64,000 nucleotides of DNA from Clostridiales bacterium (lineage in GTDB: Bacteria > Bacillota > Clostridia > Christensenellales > Aristaeellaceae). Numbering within the stretch: position 1 is the first letter of the stretch; every line of letters starts with the position of its first letter. Under the pieces are notes generated by a model. The model had not been told where the DNA came from and made no database searches. It saw nothing but the letters and a program-made list of their open reading frames with translations. The DNA lies in contig SVGS01000011.1 in NCBI GenBank assembly GCA_015056205.1, positions 24,224 to 88,223 of the forward strand. Reading direction: 5' to 3'. Shown here piece after piece: positions 1 to 7,824 of the stretch. The position numbers and the translations under genes are program-made.

Positions 1-1
1 C

Positions 2-1027
2 GTGAACCGGGAAACCGGCGCCCTGTCCGTTTACGCGCGGAAGCTGATTCTGGAAGAGGTCGAGGATCCGACCAACCAGATTACGCTGGAGGACGCCCAG
101 AAGATCAATCCCGGGTATCAGATGGGGGATATCGCCGAAGTGGACGTGACTCCCAAGGGCTTCCTGAGAGTGGCGGCCCAGACCGCCAAGCAGGTGATTA
201 TCCAGCATATCCGCGAAGCGGAGCGCGGAAAGATCTACGACGAATACGTGGAGAAGGAGAGCGAAATCCTGACCGGTATCGTGGAACGGATCGAGCCCCG
301 CGCGGCTTATGTGGATCTGGGCCGGACCGAGGGCGTGCTCGAAAAGGACGAGATGATTCCCGGCGAGGTGCTGCGGGACGGCGATCATATCAAGGTCTAC
401 ATCCTGGAGGTGCACCGGGAGAGCCGGAGCTCTTCCTATACGCCTCAGGTGTATGTGAGCCGGATTCATCCCAACCTGGTCAAGCGGCTGTTTGAGATGG
501 AGGTTCCCGAGATTGCCGGCGGCATCGTTGTGATCAAGAACATCGCGCGCGAGGCGGGGAGCCGCACCAAGATCGCCGTTCACAGCACGGATGTGCTGAT
601 CGATCCCGTAGGCGCCTGCGTGGGACAGCGCGGCGGCCGCGTGGACCGGGTGGTTACCGAGCTGAAGGGCGAGAAGATCGATATTATCAAGTGGAGCAGC
701 AATCCGGCGGAGTTTGTCGCCAACGCCCTGAACCCGGCCCATGTGCTGAGCGTATATCAGGCCAGGGATGAGAAGGCGTTCCGGGTAATCGTTCCGGACA
801 ATCAGCTGAGCCTGGCCATCGGCAAGGAAGGACAGAACGCCCGGCTGGCCGCGAAGCTGACCGGATGGAAGATCGACATCAAGAGCCAGAGCCAGGCGGC
901 GGAAATGAACGACATGGTGGACGAGAACGGCGAAGTGACGGAATATGTCCAGGTGGAAACCCCGACGTATGACAGCTTCACCATGGACTTCGATACCAGC
1001 ATGGACAGCGAGGATGACACGATGTAA
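2..1027 (+). CDS. nusA: Transcription termination/antitermination factor NusA (5' partial)
   Basis: NusA binds RNA polymerase and nascent RNA and modulates pausing, termination and antitermination. The frame is already open at the window edge. The first residues correspond to the middle of the N-terminal polymerase-binding domain (VYARK, EEVEDP, TAKQVI), so roughly 45-50 residues lie outside the window. The S1 domain follows at about residues 85-160 (EILTGIVERIEPRAAYVDLG), then two KH domains with the typical DPVGACVGQRG and LAIGKEGQNARLAAKL motifs. It heads the classic Firmicutes nusA-ylxR-ylxQ-infB-rbfA operon. The acidic C-terminal tail is short, as in Gram-positive NusA. Confidence is high. 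Confidence 0.97.
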   Translation: MNRETGALSVYARKLILEEVEDPTNQITLEDAQKINPGYQMGDIAEVDVTPKGFLRVAAQTAKQVIIQHIREAERGKIYDEYVEKESEILTGIVERIEPRAAYVDLGRTEGVLEKDEMIPGEVLRDGDHIKVYILEVHRESRSSSYTPQVYVSRIHPNLVKRLFEMEVPEIAGGIVVIKNIAREAGSRTKIAVHSTDVLIDPVGACVGQRGGRVDRVVTELKGEKIDIIKWSSNPAEFVANALNPAHVLSVYQARDEKAFRVIVPDNQLSLAIGKEGQNARLAAKLTGWKIDIKSQSQAAEMNDMVDENGEVTEYVQVETPTYDSFTMDFDTSMDSEDDTM

Positions 1028-1045
1028 CCCTGAAGGAGCCGGGAC

Positions 1046-1336
1046 ATGAAGACGAAGAAGACCCCGATGCGGATGTGCGTCGGATGCCGGGAAAGCCGGG
1101 ACAAGCGGGATCTGATCCGGGTCGTACGGAGCCCGGACGGGGAGGTTTCCCTGGATCCCACCGGAAAAAAACCGGGCAGGGGCGCCTATGTGTGCCGGAA
1201 GGCGGAATGCCTGAAGCTGGCGATCAAACGCAGGCAGCTGGAAAGACAGCTGGAAATTACGCTGACGGAGGAAGTCAGCCGGGGCCTGCAACTGGCTATG
1301 GAACAGGCTCAGGCGGCTGAAAAGCAGGATGAATGA
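1046..1336 (+). CDS. rnpM: YlxR/RnpM family RNA-binding protein
   Basis: Small basic protein of the YlxR family (96 aa), which in Bacillus subtilis binds and modulates the RNase P RNA and is called RnpM. The family signature is plain: PMRMCVGCRE near the N-terminus, then LIRVVR and the GRGAYVC motif around residues 45-51. Start ATG follows an AAGGAGC site. It lies 18 bp after nusA and overlaps ylxQ by 8 bp, as usual for this operon. Confidence 0.95.
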   Translation: MKTKKTPMRMCVGCRESRDKRDLIRVVRSPDGEVSLDPTGKKPGRGAYVCRKAECLKLAIKRRQLERQLEITLTEEVSRGLQLAMEQAQAAEKQDE

Positions 1337-1616
1337 CACGGAGCTGAAAGGAATCATGGGCCTGTGCGTCCGGGCCGGACAGGCGGTTTTCGGAGAAGAG
1401 GGATGCATGCGGGCCCTGAATTCCGGGACGTGCGGCGTGCTTCTGCTGGACGGGGAGATTTCCCCGAAAAGCCGGAAACGCTACGAGGAAGCCTGCGGCA
1501 GGACCGGGACGCCGGTGCGGCTGCTGCCGGGCGGACTGATTCTGGCGGCTACCGGACGGCCCGGAATGGCGATGGCCGTTCAAAAAGGTTCTTTCTCGGT
1601 TCGGTTGACCGGCTGA
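1329..1616 (+). CDS. ylxQ: L7Ae-family ribosomal protein YlxQ
   Basis: A 95-aa protein of the L7Ae/L30e RNA-binding family, a kink-turn binder found between ylxR and infB in Firmicutes. Visible traits are the N-terminal helix with LCVRAGQAVFGEE and the central GVLLLDGEISPKSRKRYE, equivalent to the LVIIA-D-S-xNT region of the family. Its cellular role is poorly defined. It overlaps rnpM by 8 bp, so translation is probably coupled. A gap of 67 bp follows before infB. Confidence 0.88.
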   Translation: MNDTELKGIMGLCVRAGQAVFGEEGCMRALNSGTCGVLLLDGEISPKSRKRYEEACGRTGTPVRLLPGGLILAATGRPGMAMAVQKGSFSVRLTG

Positions 1617-1683
1617 TCGTCACAGGTTGGCCTGCACAGATATACAAGATTGTTGCCGTTAAGGCTGGAGGGACAAACGTCGA

Positions 1684-4650
1684 ATGGCGAAGCTAAGCTT
1701 AAAGGATGCCACCAGGGAGCTGATGGAAGGAGCTTCCAATCTTCTGGAACAGGCCAGCACGGTCAGAAAGGGCGCGGACGCGCTGCTGGAAGCGCTGAAG
1801 CGCATGGACGCGGAATGGAACCGGCAGAAGGAAGAAGAGGCAGCCCGCAAAAGGCAACAGGAACAGATGCGTGTTCAGTCTGCCCATACGAAGGCATACA
1901 CCATGCTGGATGAAGACGAGAAACGCATGATGGAGGAAGCCATGCGGGCGGAAAAATCAGCGGCGGCGGAAACTTCCGGGCCTGCTCCGGCGGCTCCCGC
2001 GCCTGCGGCCGAAGCGGAACCGAAGAAGCCCGCGGCGGAAGTGAAGCCTGCTCCGGCCTCCGAGGCGGCAGAACCTGCTCCTGAGAAGCCTGCTTCCGAG
2101 AAACCCGTTTCCGAGAAGCCCGCTCCCGAAAAGCCCGCGGCGGAAGTGAAGCCTGCCCCCGCGAAAACGGAACCCGCGGCCGAAAAGCCGGCGGTAAAGG
2201 CGGAAAAGCCGAAGGAGCAGAAAGAGCAGAGAGAGCCGAGGGAACAGAGGGAGCCGAGAGAGCAGAAACCGGCTGCCCCCAAACGGCCCGCCATCGGCCA
2301 GATTATCAGCCGTCCGGGAGACGCGCCGAAGCCCGCGAATCCGCAGGGGCCTTACGGCCGTCCGGCGAATCCCCAGGGACCCTACGGCCGTCCCGCGAAT
2401 CCGCAGGGGCCTTACGGCCGTCCGGCGAATCCCCAGGGACCCTACGGCCGTCCCGCGAATCCGCAGGGGCCTTACGGCCGTCCGGCGAATCCTCAGGGAC
2501 CCTATGGCCGTCCCGCGGGAGGACAGGGACCTTACGGCCGTCCGGCCGGACAGCCGGCGGGGAACCGTCCCGGCCCCCAGCAGGGAGGCTTTAACCGCGG
2601 CGGCGCGGGACAGGGACGTCCGCAGGCCGGCGGATTCAGCCGCCAGGGCGGAGCGGGTTCCAGGAGCCGGGCGACGGAGCTGCCGGTTCCGATGGAAAAG
2701 GAACGCGTTTCCAATTACGATCCCAACAAGAAAAACTATGTACGGCAGCATGATCCGGAGCATGTGACGCGCAACCGGAAGCAGGCCAGCAAGAACAGCG
2801 GCTTCAACGGATATGACGATGAAGTGATCCGCGGCGGCAAACGGGCCCGGGCCAAGAAGCCCAGCGCCCAGCAAATGATGGCCCCCATCAAGATCGAAAC
2901 CGCCTACATGGCCGGGGACACGATCACGGTGCGGGACCTGACCGAAAAGATCGGCAAGCCCGCGGGCGAAATCATCAAGAAGCTGTTCATGCTGGGCAAT
3001 ATGGCGACCATCAACAGCGAGATCGATTTCGATACCGCGCAGCTGGTCTGCTCGGACTTTGATATTACGCTGGAGCGGAAGCAGGAACAGACGGCCGAGG
3101 CCGCGCTGGTGGCGGAGGACTTCACCGACGAGGAGGAAAACCTTCAGCCCAGACCGCCGGTCGTGACCATCATGGGCCACGTCGACCACGGCAAGACCAG
3201 CCTGCTGGACTATATCCGCAAGAGCCGGGTCACCGCCGGAGAAGCCGGCGGCATTACCCAGCACATCGGCGCGTATACCGTGGACGTAGGGGACGGAAGA
3301 CAGATCACCTTCCTGGACACCCCCGGCCACGAAGCATTCACCGCCATGCGCGCCCGCGGCACCCAGGCCACGGATATCGCGGTGCTGGTGGTGGCGGCGG
3401 ACGACTCCGTTATGCCGCAGACTGTTGAATCCATCAATCACGCCAAGGCGGCGGAGGTTCCCGTTATCGTTGCCATCAACAAAATGGACAAGCCGGACGC
3501 CAATCCGGAACGGGTCAAGCAGGATCTGACGCAGTACGGCCTGGTATGCGAAGACTGGGGCGGCGAAACCATCTGCGTGCCTGTGTCCGCCGTAACCGGA
3601 CAGGGCGTGGACGAGCTGCTGGAAATGATTCTGCTGCAGGCGGACATGCTGCAGCTGCAGGCCAACCCGAACCGTCTCGGCCGCGGCGTCATCATCGAGG
3701 CGAAGCTGGACAAAGCCAGAGGACCTCTGGCGACCGTGCTGCTGCAGAACGGTACCCTGCATGTGGGAGACAGCATTATTGCCGGCATGGCCTCCGGCCG
3801 CGTACGCGCGCTGATCAACGACAAGGGAGAACGGGTGACGGAAGCCGGTCCTTCCATGCCGGTGGAGATCATGGGCTTTGACGATGTGCCCAGCGCCGGC
3901 GACGAAATGATCGCGGTCGGCGACGAGCATCTGAGCCGCCAGGTGGCGGATGAGCGGCGCGAAAAACTGCGGGCGAGCCGGGAAGCCACCATGGCCAAGG
4001 TCAGCATGGAGAATCTGTTCTCCGCCATCGAGGCCGGCAAGGTGACCACGCTGAACCTGATCATCAAGGCGGATGTACAGGGCTCTGTGGAAGCGGTCAA
4101 GCAGGCGATGGAGAAGCTGAGCAGCGACGAGGTCAAGATCCGGGTGCTGCACAGCGCCGCCGGCGCCATCACGCGGGACGATGTCAACCTGGCCTCCGCG
4201 TTCAACGCGATCATCATCGGATTCAACATCCGGCCGGACGCCTCCGCGCGGGAAGCAGCGGAGAAGGCCAAGGTGGACGTGCGGCTGTATACGGTCATCT
4301 ACAAGGCGATCGAGGACATGGAGCTGGCCATGAAGGGCCTGCTGGAGCCCGAGTACCGGGAGGTGCTGCTGGGCCACGCGGAGGTGCGCAACGTCTTCAA
4401 GATTACCGGAGCCGGTATCATTGCCGGCTGCTATGTGCTGGACGGCAAGGTACAGCGGAATGCCGGCGTACGGCTGCTGCGGGATAACGTGGTGGTGTTC
4501 GAAGGCAAGCTGAGCAGCCTGCGCCATCTGAAGGACGACGTCAAGGAAATGGCCGCCGGCTATGAATGCGGTATGAGCCTGGAAGGCCATAACGATATCA
4601 AGGAAGGCGATATCGTTGAGTGCTACATCATGGAGGAGATTCCGCGATAA
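1684..4650 (+). CDS. infB: Translation initiation factor IF-2
   Basis: IF-2 GTPase, 988 aa, which places fMet-tRNA on the 30S subunit and promotes subunit joining. The G domain begins near residue 492 with [15 protein letters not shown] (P-loop), then DTPGHEAF (G3) and [11 protein letters not shown] (G4). Domains II, III and the C-terminal tRNA-binding domain follow to the end. The N-terminal ~390 residues are a long low-complexity region. Residues ~95-190 are rich in Ala, Pro, Lys and Glu with repeated EKPA units, and residues ~219-288 are seven 10-residue repeats ([10 protein letters not shown] type). An IF2_N module follows ([20 protein letters not shown]). Start ATG is 10 bp after GGAGG. 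The family is usually 700-950 aa, so the extra length lies in this disordered segment. Confidence 0.97.
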   Translation: MAKLSLKDATRELMEGASNLLEQASTVRKGADALLEALKRMDAEWNRQKEEEAARKRQQEQMRVQSAHTKAYTMLDEDEKRMMEEAMRAEKSAAAETSGPAPAAPAPAAEAEPKKPAAEVKPAPASEAAEPAPEKPASEKPVSEKPAPEKPAAEVKPAPAKTEPAAEKPAVKAEKPKEQKEQREPREQREPREQKPAAPKRPAIGQIISRPGDAPKPANPQGPYGRPANPQGPYGRPANPQGPYGRPANPQGPYGRPANPQGPYGRPANPQGPYGRPAGGQGPYGRPAGQPAGNRPGPQQGGFNRGGAGQGRPQAGGFSRQGGAGSRSRATELPVPMEKERVSNYDPNKKNYVRQHDPEHVTRNRKQASKNSGFNGYDDEVIRGGKRARAKKPSAQQMMAPIKIETAYMAGDTITVRDLTEKIGKPAGEIIKKLFMLGNMATINSEIDFDTAQLVCSDFDITLERKQEQTAEAALVAEDFTDEEENLQPRPPVVTIMGHVDHGKTSLLDYIRKSRVTAGEAGGITQHIGAYTVDVGDGRQITFLDTPGHEAFTAMRARGTQATDIAVLVVAADDSVMPQTVESINHAKAAEVPVIVAINKMDKPDANPERVKQDLTQYGLVCEDWGGETICVPVSAVTGQGVDELLEMILLQADMLQLQANPNRLGRGVIIEAKLDKARGPLATVLLQNGTLHVGDSIIAGMASGRVRALINDKGERVTEAGPSMPVEIMGFDDVPSAGDEMIAVGDEHLSRQVADERREKLRASREATMAKVSMENLFSAIEAGKVTTLNLIIKADVQGSVEAVKQAMEKLSSDEVKIRVLHSAAGAITRDDVNLASAFNAIIIGFNIRPDASAREAAEKAKVDVRLYTVIYKAIEDMELAMKGLLEPEYREVLLGHAEVRNVFKITGAGIIAGCYVLDGKVQRNAGVRLLRDNVVVFEGKLSSLRHLKDDVKEMAAGYECGMSLEGHNDIKEGDIVECYIMEEIPR
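2338..2547 (+). repeat. 30-bp tandem repeat inside infB (7 units)
   Basis: Seven in-frame copies of a 30-bp unit encode six [10 protein letters not shown] and one [10 protein letters not shown]. Adjacent units alternate in synonymous codons, so the true DNA period is 60 bp and the first two 60-bp blocks are identical. This points to recent unequal crossing-over or slippage in the disordered linker of IF-2. Confidence 0.95.
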
Positions 4651-5031
4651 ATGAGCTATACCAGAATTGACAGGATCTCGGAAGAGGTCCGCCGGGAAGT
4701 GGATGCCATTATCCGGGAGGAGCTGAGCGATCCCCGGATCGGCGGGACTTTTTCCGTCACCCGCGCCGAGGTCACCGGGGATCTGCGCTTTGCGAAGATT
4801 TATGTCAGCGTGCTCGAGGAGGACCGGCGGGAACCGCTGATCAAAGCGCTGAAAAACGCCAGGGGATATATCCGGCATGCCCTGGGGCAGCGGATGATCA
4901 TCCGCTACACGCCCGAGCTGATCTTCGTCAGCGATAACAACATCGCCTACGGCGTTCACATTGCCCAGGTACTTGCGGAGACCATGAAGGAGACGGAAAA
5001 GCATGAGAGACCGGATGAAGCGGAATCCTGA
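4651..5031 (+). CDS. rbfA: Ribosome-binding factor A
   Basis: RbfA, 126 aa, a KH-like protein that matures the 5' end of 16S rRNA and the 30S subunit. Recognisable stretches are RIDRISEEVRREVDAIIREEL, SDPRIGG, VTRAEVTGDLRFAKIYVSVL and ARGYIRHALGQRM. Its ATG follows the infB stop codon directly, so translation is probably coupled. Its 3' end overlaps the next gene by 29 bp. Confidence 0.96.
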   Translation: MSYTRIDRISEEVRREVDAIIREELSDPRIGGTFSVTRAEVTGDLRFAKIYVSVLEEDRREPLIKALKNARGYIRHALGQRMIIRYTPELIFVSDNNIAYGVHIAQVLAETMKETEKHERPDEAES

Positions 5032-5995
5032 AGCTGTCGGCGAAGCGATCCGAAAGGCCGAAACCATCGCCGTATGCAGCCATATCTGTCCGGACGGCGA
5101 TACGGTGGGTAGCGCGACAGCCATGCGGCTGATTCTGAAGCATCTGGGAAAGAAAGTTCAGCTTTTCTGCGACGACAAGATTCCGGACCTCCTGAGCTTT
5201 CTGCCGGGAGTCAGCACCTTTAAGGTGCCGGACGGAACGGAAGGTCCCTTCGACCTGGTTCTGGCGGTGGATATCAGCGACAGGGCCCGGATGGGACGGT
5301 GTGAGCAGCTGATCGAAAAAGCCGGGATGACGGCGCAGATCGATCACCATCCCACTAACCCGCTGTACATGCAAATCAACAGCGTGGACGGGGACGCTCC
5401 CGCAAACTGCGTCCTGATCCGGGAACAGATGGAGGAGCTCGGCGTCCCCCTGAACCGGGAAATCGCCATCTGCCTGTATACCGGCCTGAGCACCGACACG
5501 GGGAATTTTTCCTTCTCCGCCACCAATGCCGAGACCTTTTCGATCATGAGCGAGCTGATGAATCATCAGCTTCCGCTGAGCGAACTGAGCCGTATTCTTT
5601 TCAGGGAAAGAAGCAGACCCCAGGTCCTGCTGATGGGCAGAGCGCTGAACGGCATCCGGTATGCCTGTGACGGCAGGATTGCCGTCATGAAGCTTTCGGT
5701 TCAGGATTTCCGTGACTGCGGGGCGCTGAGCGAGCACGCGGATACTCTGGTCAACATCGGCCTGGAGACCATCGGAACGGAAATGGCGCTGCTTGCGCGG
5801 GACACCGGAGACGGAAAGATCAAATTCAGCCTGCGGGCCAAATCGCCCCAGCGTATTGACGATGTGGCGCAGCTTTTTGGCGGTGGCGGACATCCGCAGG
5901 CTTCCGGCCTTCTGCAGGATGGGCCGCTGGATGAGGCCGTGGAGCGCGTGCTGCAGGCCATGATCAAAAAACTGAACGGAAACGACAAAAAATGA
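5003..5995 (+). CDS. nrnA: DHH-family bifunctional oligoribonuclease/pAp phosphatase NrnA
   Basis: A 330-aa DHH/DHHA1 phosphoesterase. Firmicutes NrnA removes nano-RNAs and dephosphorylates pAp. Metal-binding motifs are CSHICPDGDTVGSA near residue 29, AVDISD, DHHPTN around residue 115 and TGLSTDTGNF. The C-terminal DHHA1 domain ends with the substrate-binding GGGGHPQASG motif near residue 293. It sits between rbfA and truB as in other clostridia and overlaps rbfA. ATG at 5015 is an alternative start. Confidence 0.93.
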   Translation: MRDRMKRNPEAVGEAIRKAETIAVCSHICPDGDTVGSATAMRLILKHLGKKVQLFCDDKIPDLLSFLPGVSTFKVPDGTEGPFDLVLAVDISDRARMGRCEQLIEKAGMTAQIDHHPTNPLYMQINSVDGDAPANCVLIREQMEELGVPLNREIAICLYTGLSTDTGNFSFSATNAETFSIMSELMNHQLPLSELSRILFRERSRPQVLLMGRALNGIRYACDGRIAVMKLSVQDFRDCGALSEHADTLVNIGLETIGTEMALLARDTGDGKIKFSLRAKSPQRIDDVAQLFGGGGHPQASGLLQDGPLDEAVERVLQAMIKKLNGNDKK

Positions 5996-6903
5996 ATGGC
6001 TATTTCAATATCATCAAACCGGAGGGAATGACCAGCGCCGCCGTGGTTGCGGTGATGCGCCGCCTGACGGGAGAGAAGCGGGTCGGCCATGCCGGAACGC
6101 TGGATCCGGATGCCGCGGGCGTTCTTCCCATCATGACGGGAAAGGCGACGCGGCTTTTTGAATACCTGACGGACAAGGAAAAGGAATACCGGGCTGTGGC
6201 GGCTTTCGGGAGCAGCACAGACACGCAGGACGCTTCCGGAACCGTTCTGGAGACAGGAGACCGGTATCCGGATCCGGAACGCATCCGGAAGGAAGCGGAC
6301 GGACTGACCGGGGATATTCCGCAGCGGCCCAGCATCTACAGCGCGATCAAGGTGGGCGGGAAGCCGCTGTATGCCCGCGCCCGGAAGGGCGAGCAGGTGG
6401 AAGCGCCGGAAAGGATCGTTCATGTGGAACGGATTGAACTCCTGGGCCAGCAACCGGATCACGGCATGGAGCTGTATGTCGTATGCGGACGGGGAACCTA
6501 TATCCGTACGCTGTGCCATGATCTGGGAAAACGGTGCGGATGCCCGGCGCATATGCGGAGCCTGGTCCGGACGAGGAGCGGTTTCTTTACCCTGGAGAAC
6601 GGCATCACACTGGACGAGGCGCGGCAACTGGCCGAAGCAGGAAAACTGACGGAAAAAATGATCCCGCCGGATGCTCCGCTCGGGCATCTTCCGGCGGTGC
6701 ATATTCTTCCGAAGTATGCCAGGGCGGTGGCGGCGGGCGCGAAACTGCCGCTGCAGGCGGCCGCGGAAGCCCTGCCGGAGGAAGTGGTTCCGCTGCGGGC
6801 GTATCTGAACGACGCGTTCTGGGGGATTCTGATCCGCCGGGAGGATCAGATCGTCTGGCAGGCCCAGATTGCCCCGGAAACGGAAAGGAGCGCCGGCCTA
6901 TGA
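5992..6903 (+). CDS. truB: tRNA pseudouridine(55) synthase TruB
   Basis: Makes pseudouridine 55 in the T-loop of tRNAs. The N-terminus reads NIIKPEGMTS, and the catalytic aspartate lies in GHAGTLDPDAAGVLP (about residues 36-50). PSIYSAIKVGGKPLYARARKG is the conserved mid-domain, and GTYIRTLCHDLG is a further family motif. Length (303 aa) is usual. It overlaps nrnA and ribF by four bases each (ATGA). Confidence 0.96.
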   Translation: MNGYFNIIKPEGMTSAAVVAVMRRLTGEKRVGHAGTLDPDAAGVLPIMTGKATRLFEYLTDKEKEYRAVAAFGSSTDTQDASGTVLETGDRYPDPERIRKEADGLTGDIPQRPSIYSAIKVGGKPLYARARKGEQVEAPERIVHVERIELLGQQPDHGMELYVVCGRGTYIRTLCHDLGKRCGCPAHMRSLVRTRSGFFTLENGITLDEARQLAEAGKLTEKMIPPDAPLGHLPAVHILPKYARAVAAGAKLPLQAAAEALPEEVVPLRAYLNDAFWGILIRREDQIVWQAQIAPETERSAGL

Positions 6904-7694
6904 AAGTATTTCAGACGGATGAAAACCGGTACGCTCCCCGGGTTGTTGTTCTGGGAACCTTTGACGGCGTTCACCGGGGACACCAGAAACTGCTCGCGAT
7001 CGGAGGAGAACTGAAGGAAGAAGCGCACGCGAAGCTGCGGGTGTGCACGTTTGACCGGCATCCCCTGACGGTGCTCCGGCCGGAGGCGGCTCCGACCCTG
7101 ATTACCTCCATCCCCGAAAAGGCCAGGATGATGCGGCTGTACGGCGCGGATGAGATGCAGCTGATTCCCTTTACCCGCCGGCTGGCGGATTTATCTCCGG
7201 AGGAATTTCTTCAGAGGCTGAGGGGAAGCACCCGCCTGCTCGCGGTTGTGGCCGGATGGAATTATTCCTTCGGCCGGGGCGGCGCCGGAACGGCCGAGAC
7301 GCTGATCCGGGACGGGGAAAGGCACGGGTATGCCGTCCGGATCGTTCCGCCGGTCACGATTGAGGGGGGAGACCGGGTGGTTTCCTCCAGCGCGGTCCGG
7401 GAGGCGGTGGCGGCCGGAGATCTTCATCTGGCGGCCATCATGCTGGGCCGCTTTCCGGAGTTCGGGGGGATCGCGGAACAGCCCGCGGGATCCGCGGAAA
7501 GCAGCATCCGGCTGCGGAACCGGCTGCTTCCACCGGACGGAATCTACCGGAGCCGGATCCGGTTTTCCGGGGAGCGGGAGAGCGAAAAGCGGGTGATCCG
7601 GCTGGAGAACGGACGCGCCACCCCGGAAGACCAGCCGGGATTCCGGCAGGCCGCCGGAGAAAAATGCCGGCTGATTCTGGAAGGAAGGCTCTGA
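6900..7694 (+). CDS. ribF: RibF-like FAD synthetase with a shortened, degenerate flavokinase domain
   Basis: RibF normally phosphorylates riboflavin to FMN (C-terminal domain) and adenylylates it to FAD (N-terminal domain). The nucleotidyltransferase half is well kept: VVLGTFDGVHRGHQKLL (about residues 15-31), TFDRHPLTVL, AGWNYSFGRGGAGT and the SSSAVREAVAAGD motif. After LGRFPEF the protein departs from the family. The flavokinase GFPTAN motif and the region with its catalytic glutamate are not visible, and only an LPPDGIYRSRIRF-like strand remains. Length is 264 aa against about 310 usual. The FMN-forming activity is therefore doubtful. Start ATG overlaps the truB stop. Confidence 0.85.
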   Translation: MKVFQTDENRYAPRVVVLGTFDGVHRGHQKLLAIGGELKEEAHAKLRVCTFDRHPLTVLRPEAAPTLITSIPEKARMMRLYGADEMQLIPFTRRLADLSPEEFLQRLRGSTRLLAVVAGWNYSFGRGGAGTAETLIRDGERHGYAVRIVPPVTIEGGDRVVSSSAVREAVAAGDLHLAAIMLGRFPEFGGIAEQPAGSAESSIRLRNRLLPPDGIYRSRIRFSGERESEKRVIRLENGRATPEDQPGFRQAAGEKCRLILEGRL

Positions 7695-7744
7695 CAGAAG
7701 CCGAAAGATGTTCAGGATGGGAAGAAAAAGCCTAGTTCCATTCC

Positions 7745-7774
7745 TTGTCATTTTCGCGCGGTTCATGCTATACT
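7745..7774 (+). promoter_or_regulatory. Sigma-A promoter of glgP
   Basis: TTGTCA at 7745-7750, an 18-bp spacer, and TATACT at 7769-7774, about 50 bp before the glgP start codon. Good match to the housekeeping consensus. Confidence 0.75.
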
Positions 7775-7824
7775 ATCCGATGCGAATTTTTTTGCAGCAC
7801 CTGTTATGACTGAGGAGGACAACG

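Noticed and set aside
1957..5124. Very long open frame (over 1000 codons) on the minus strand opposite infB
   Set aside because: It is the GC-rich shadow of infB-rbfA: no family motif, no RBS, and the plus strand is a certain gene.
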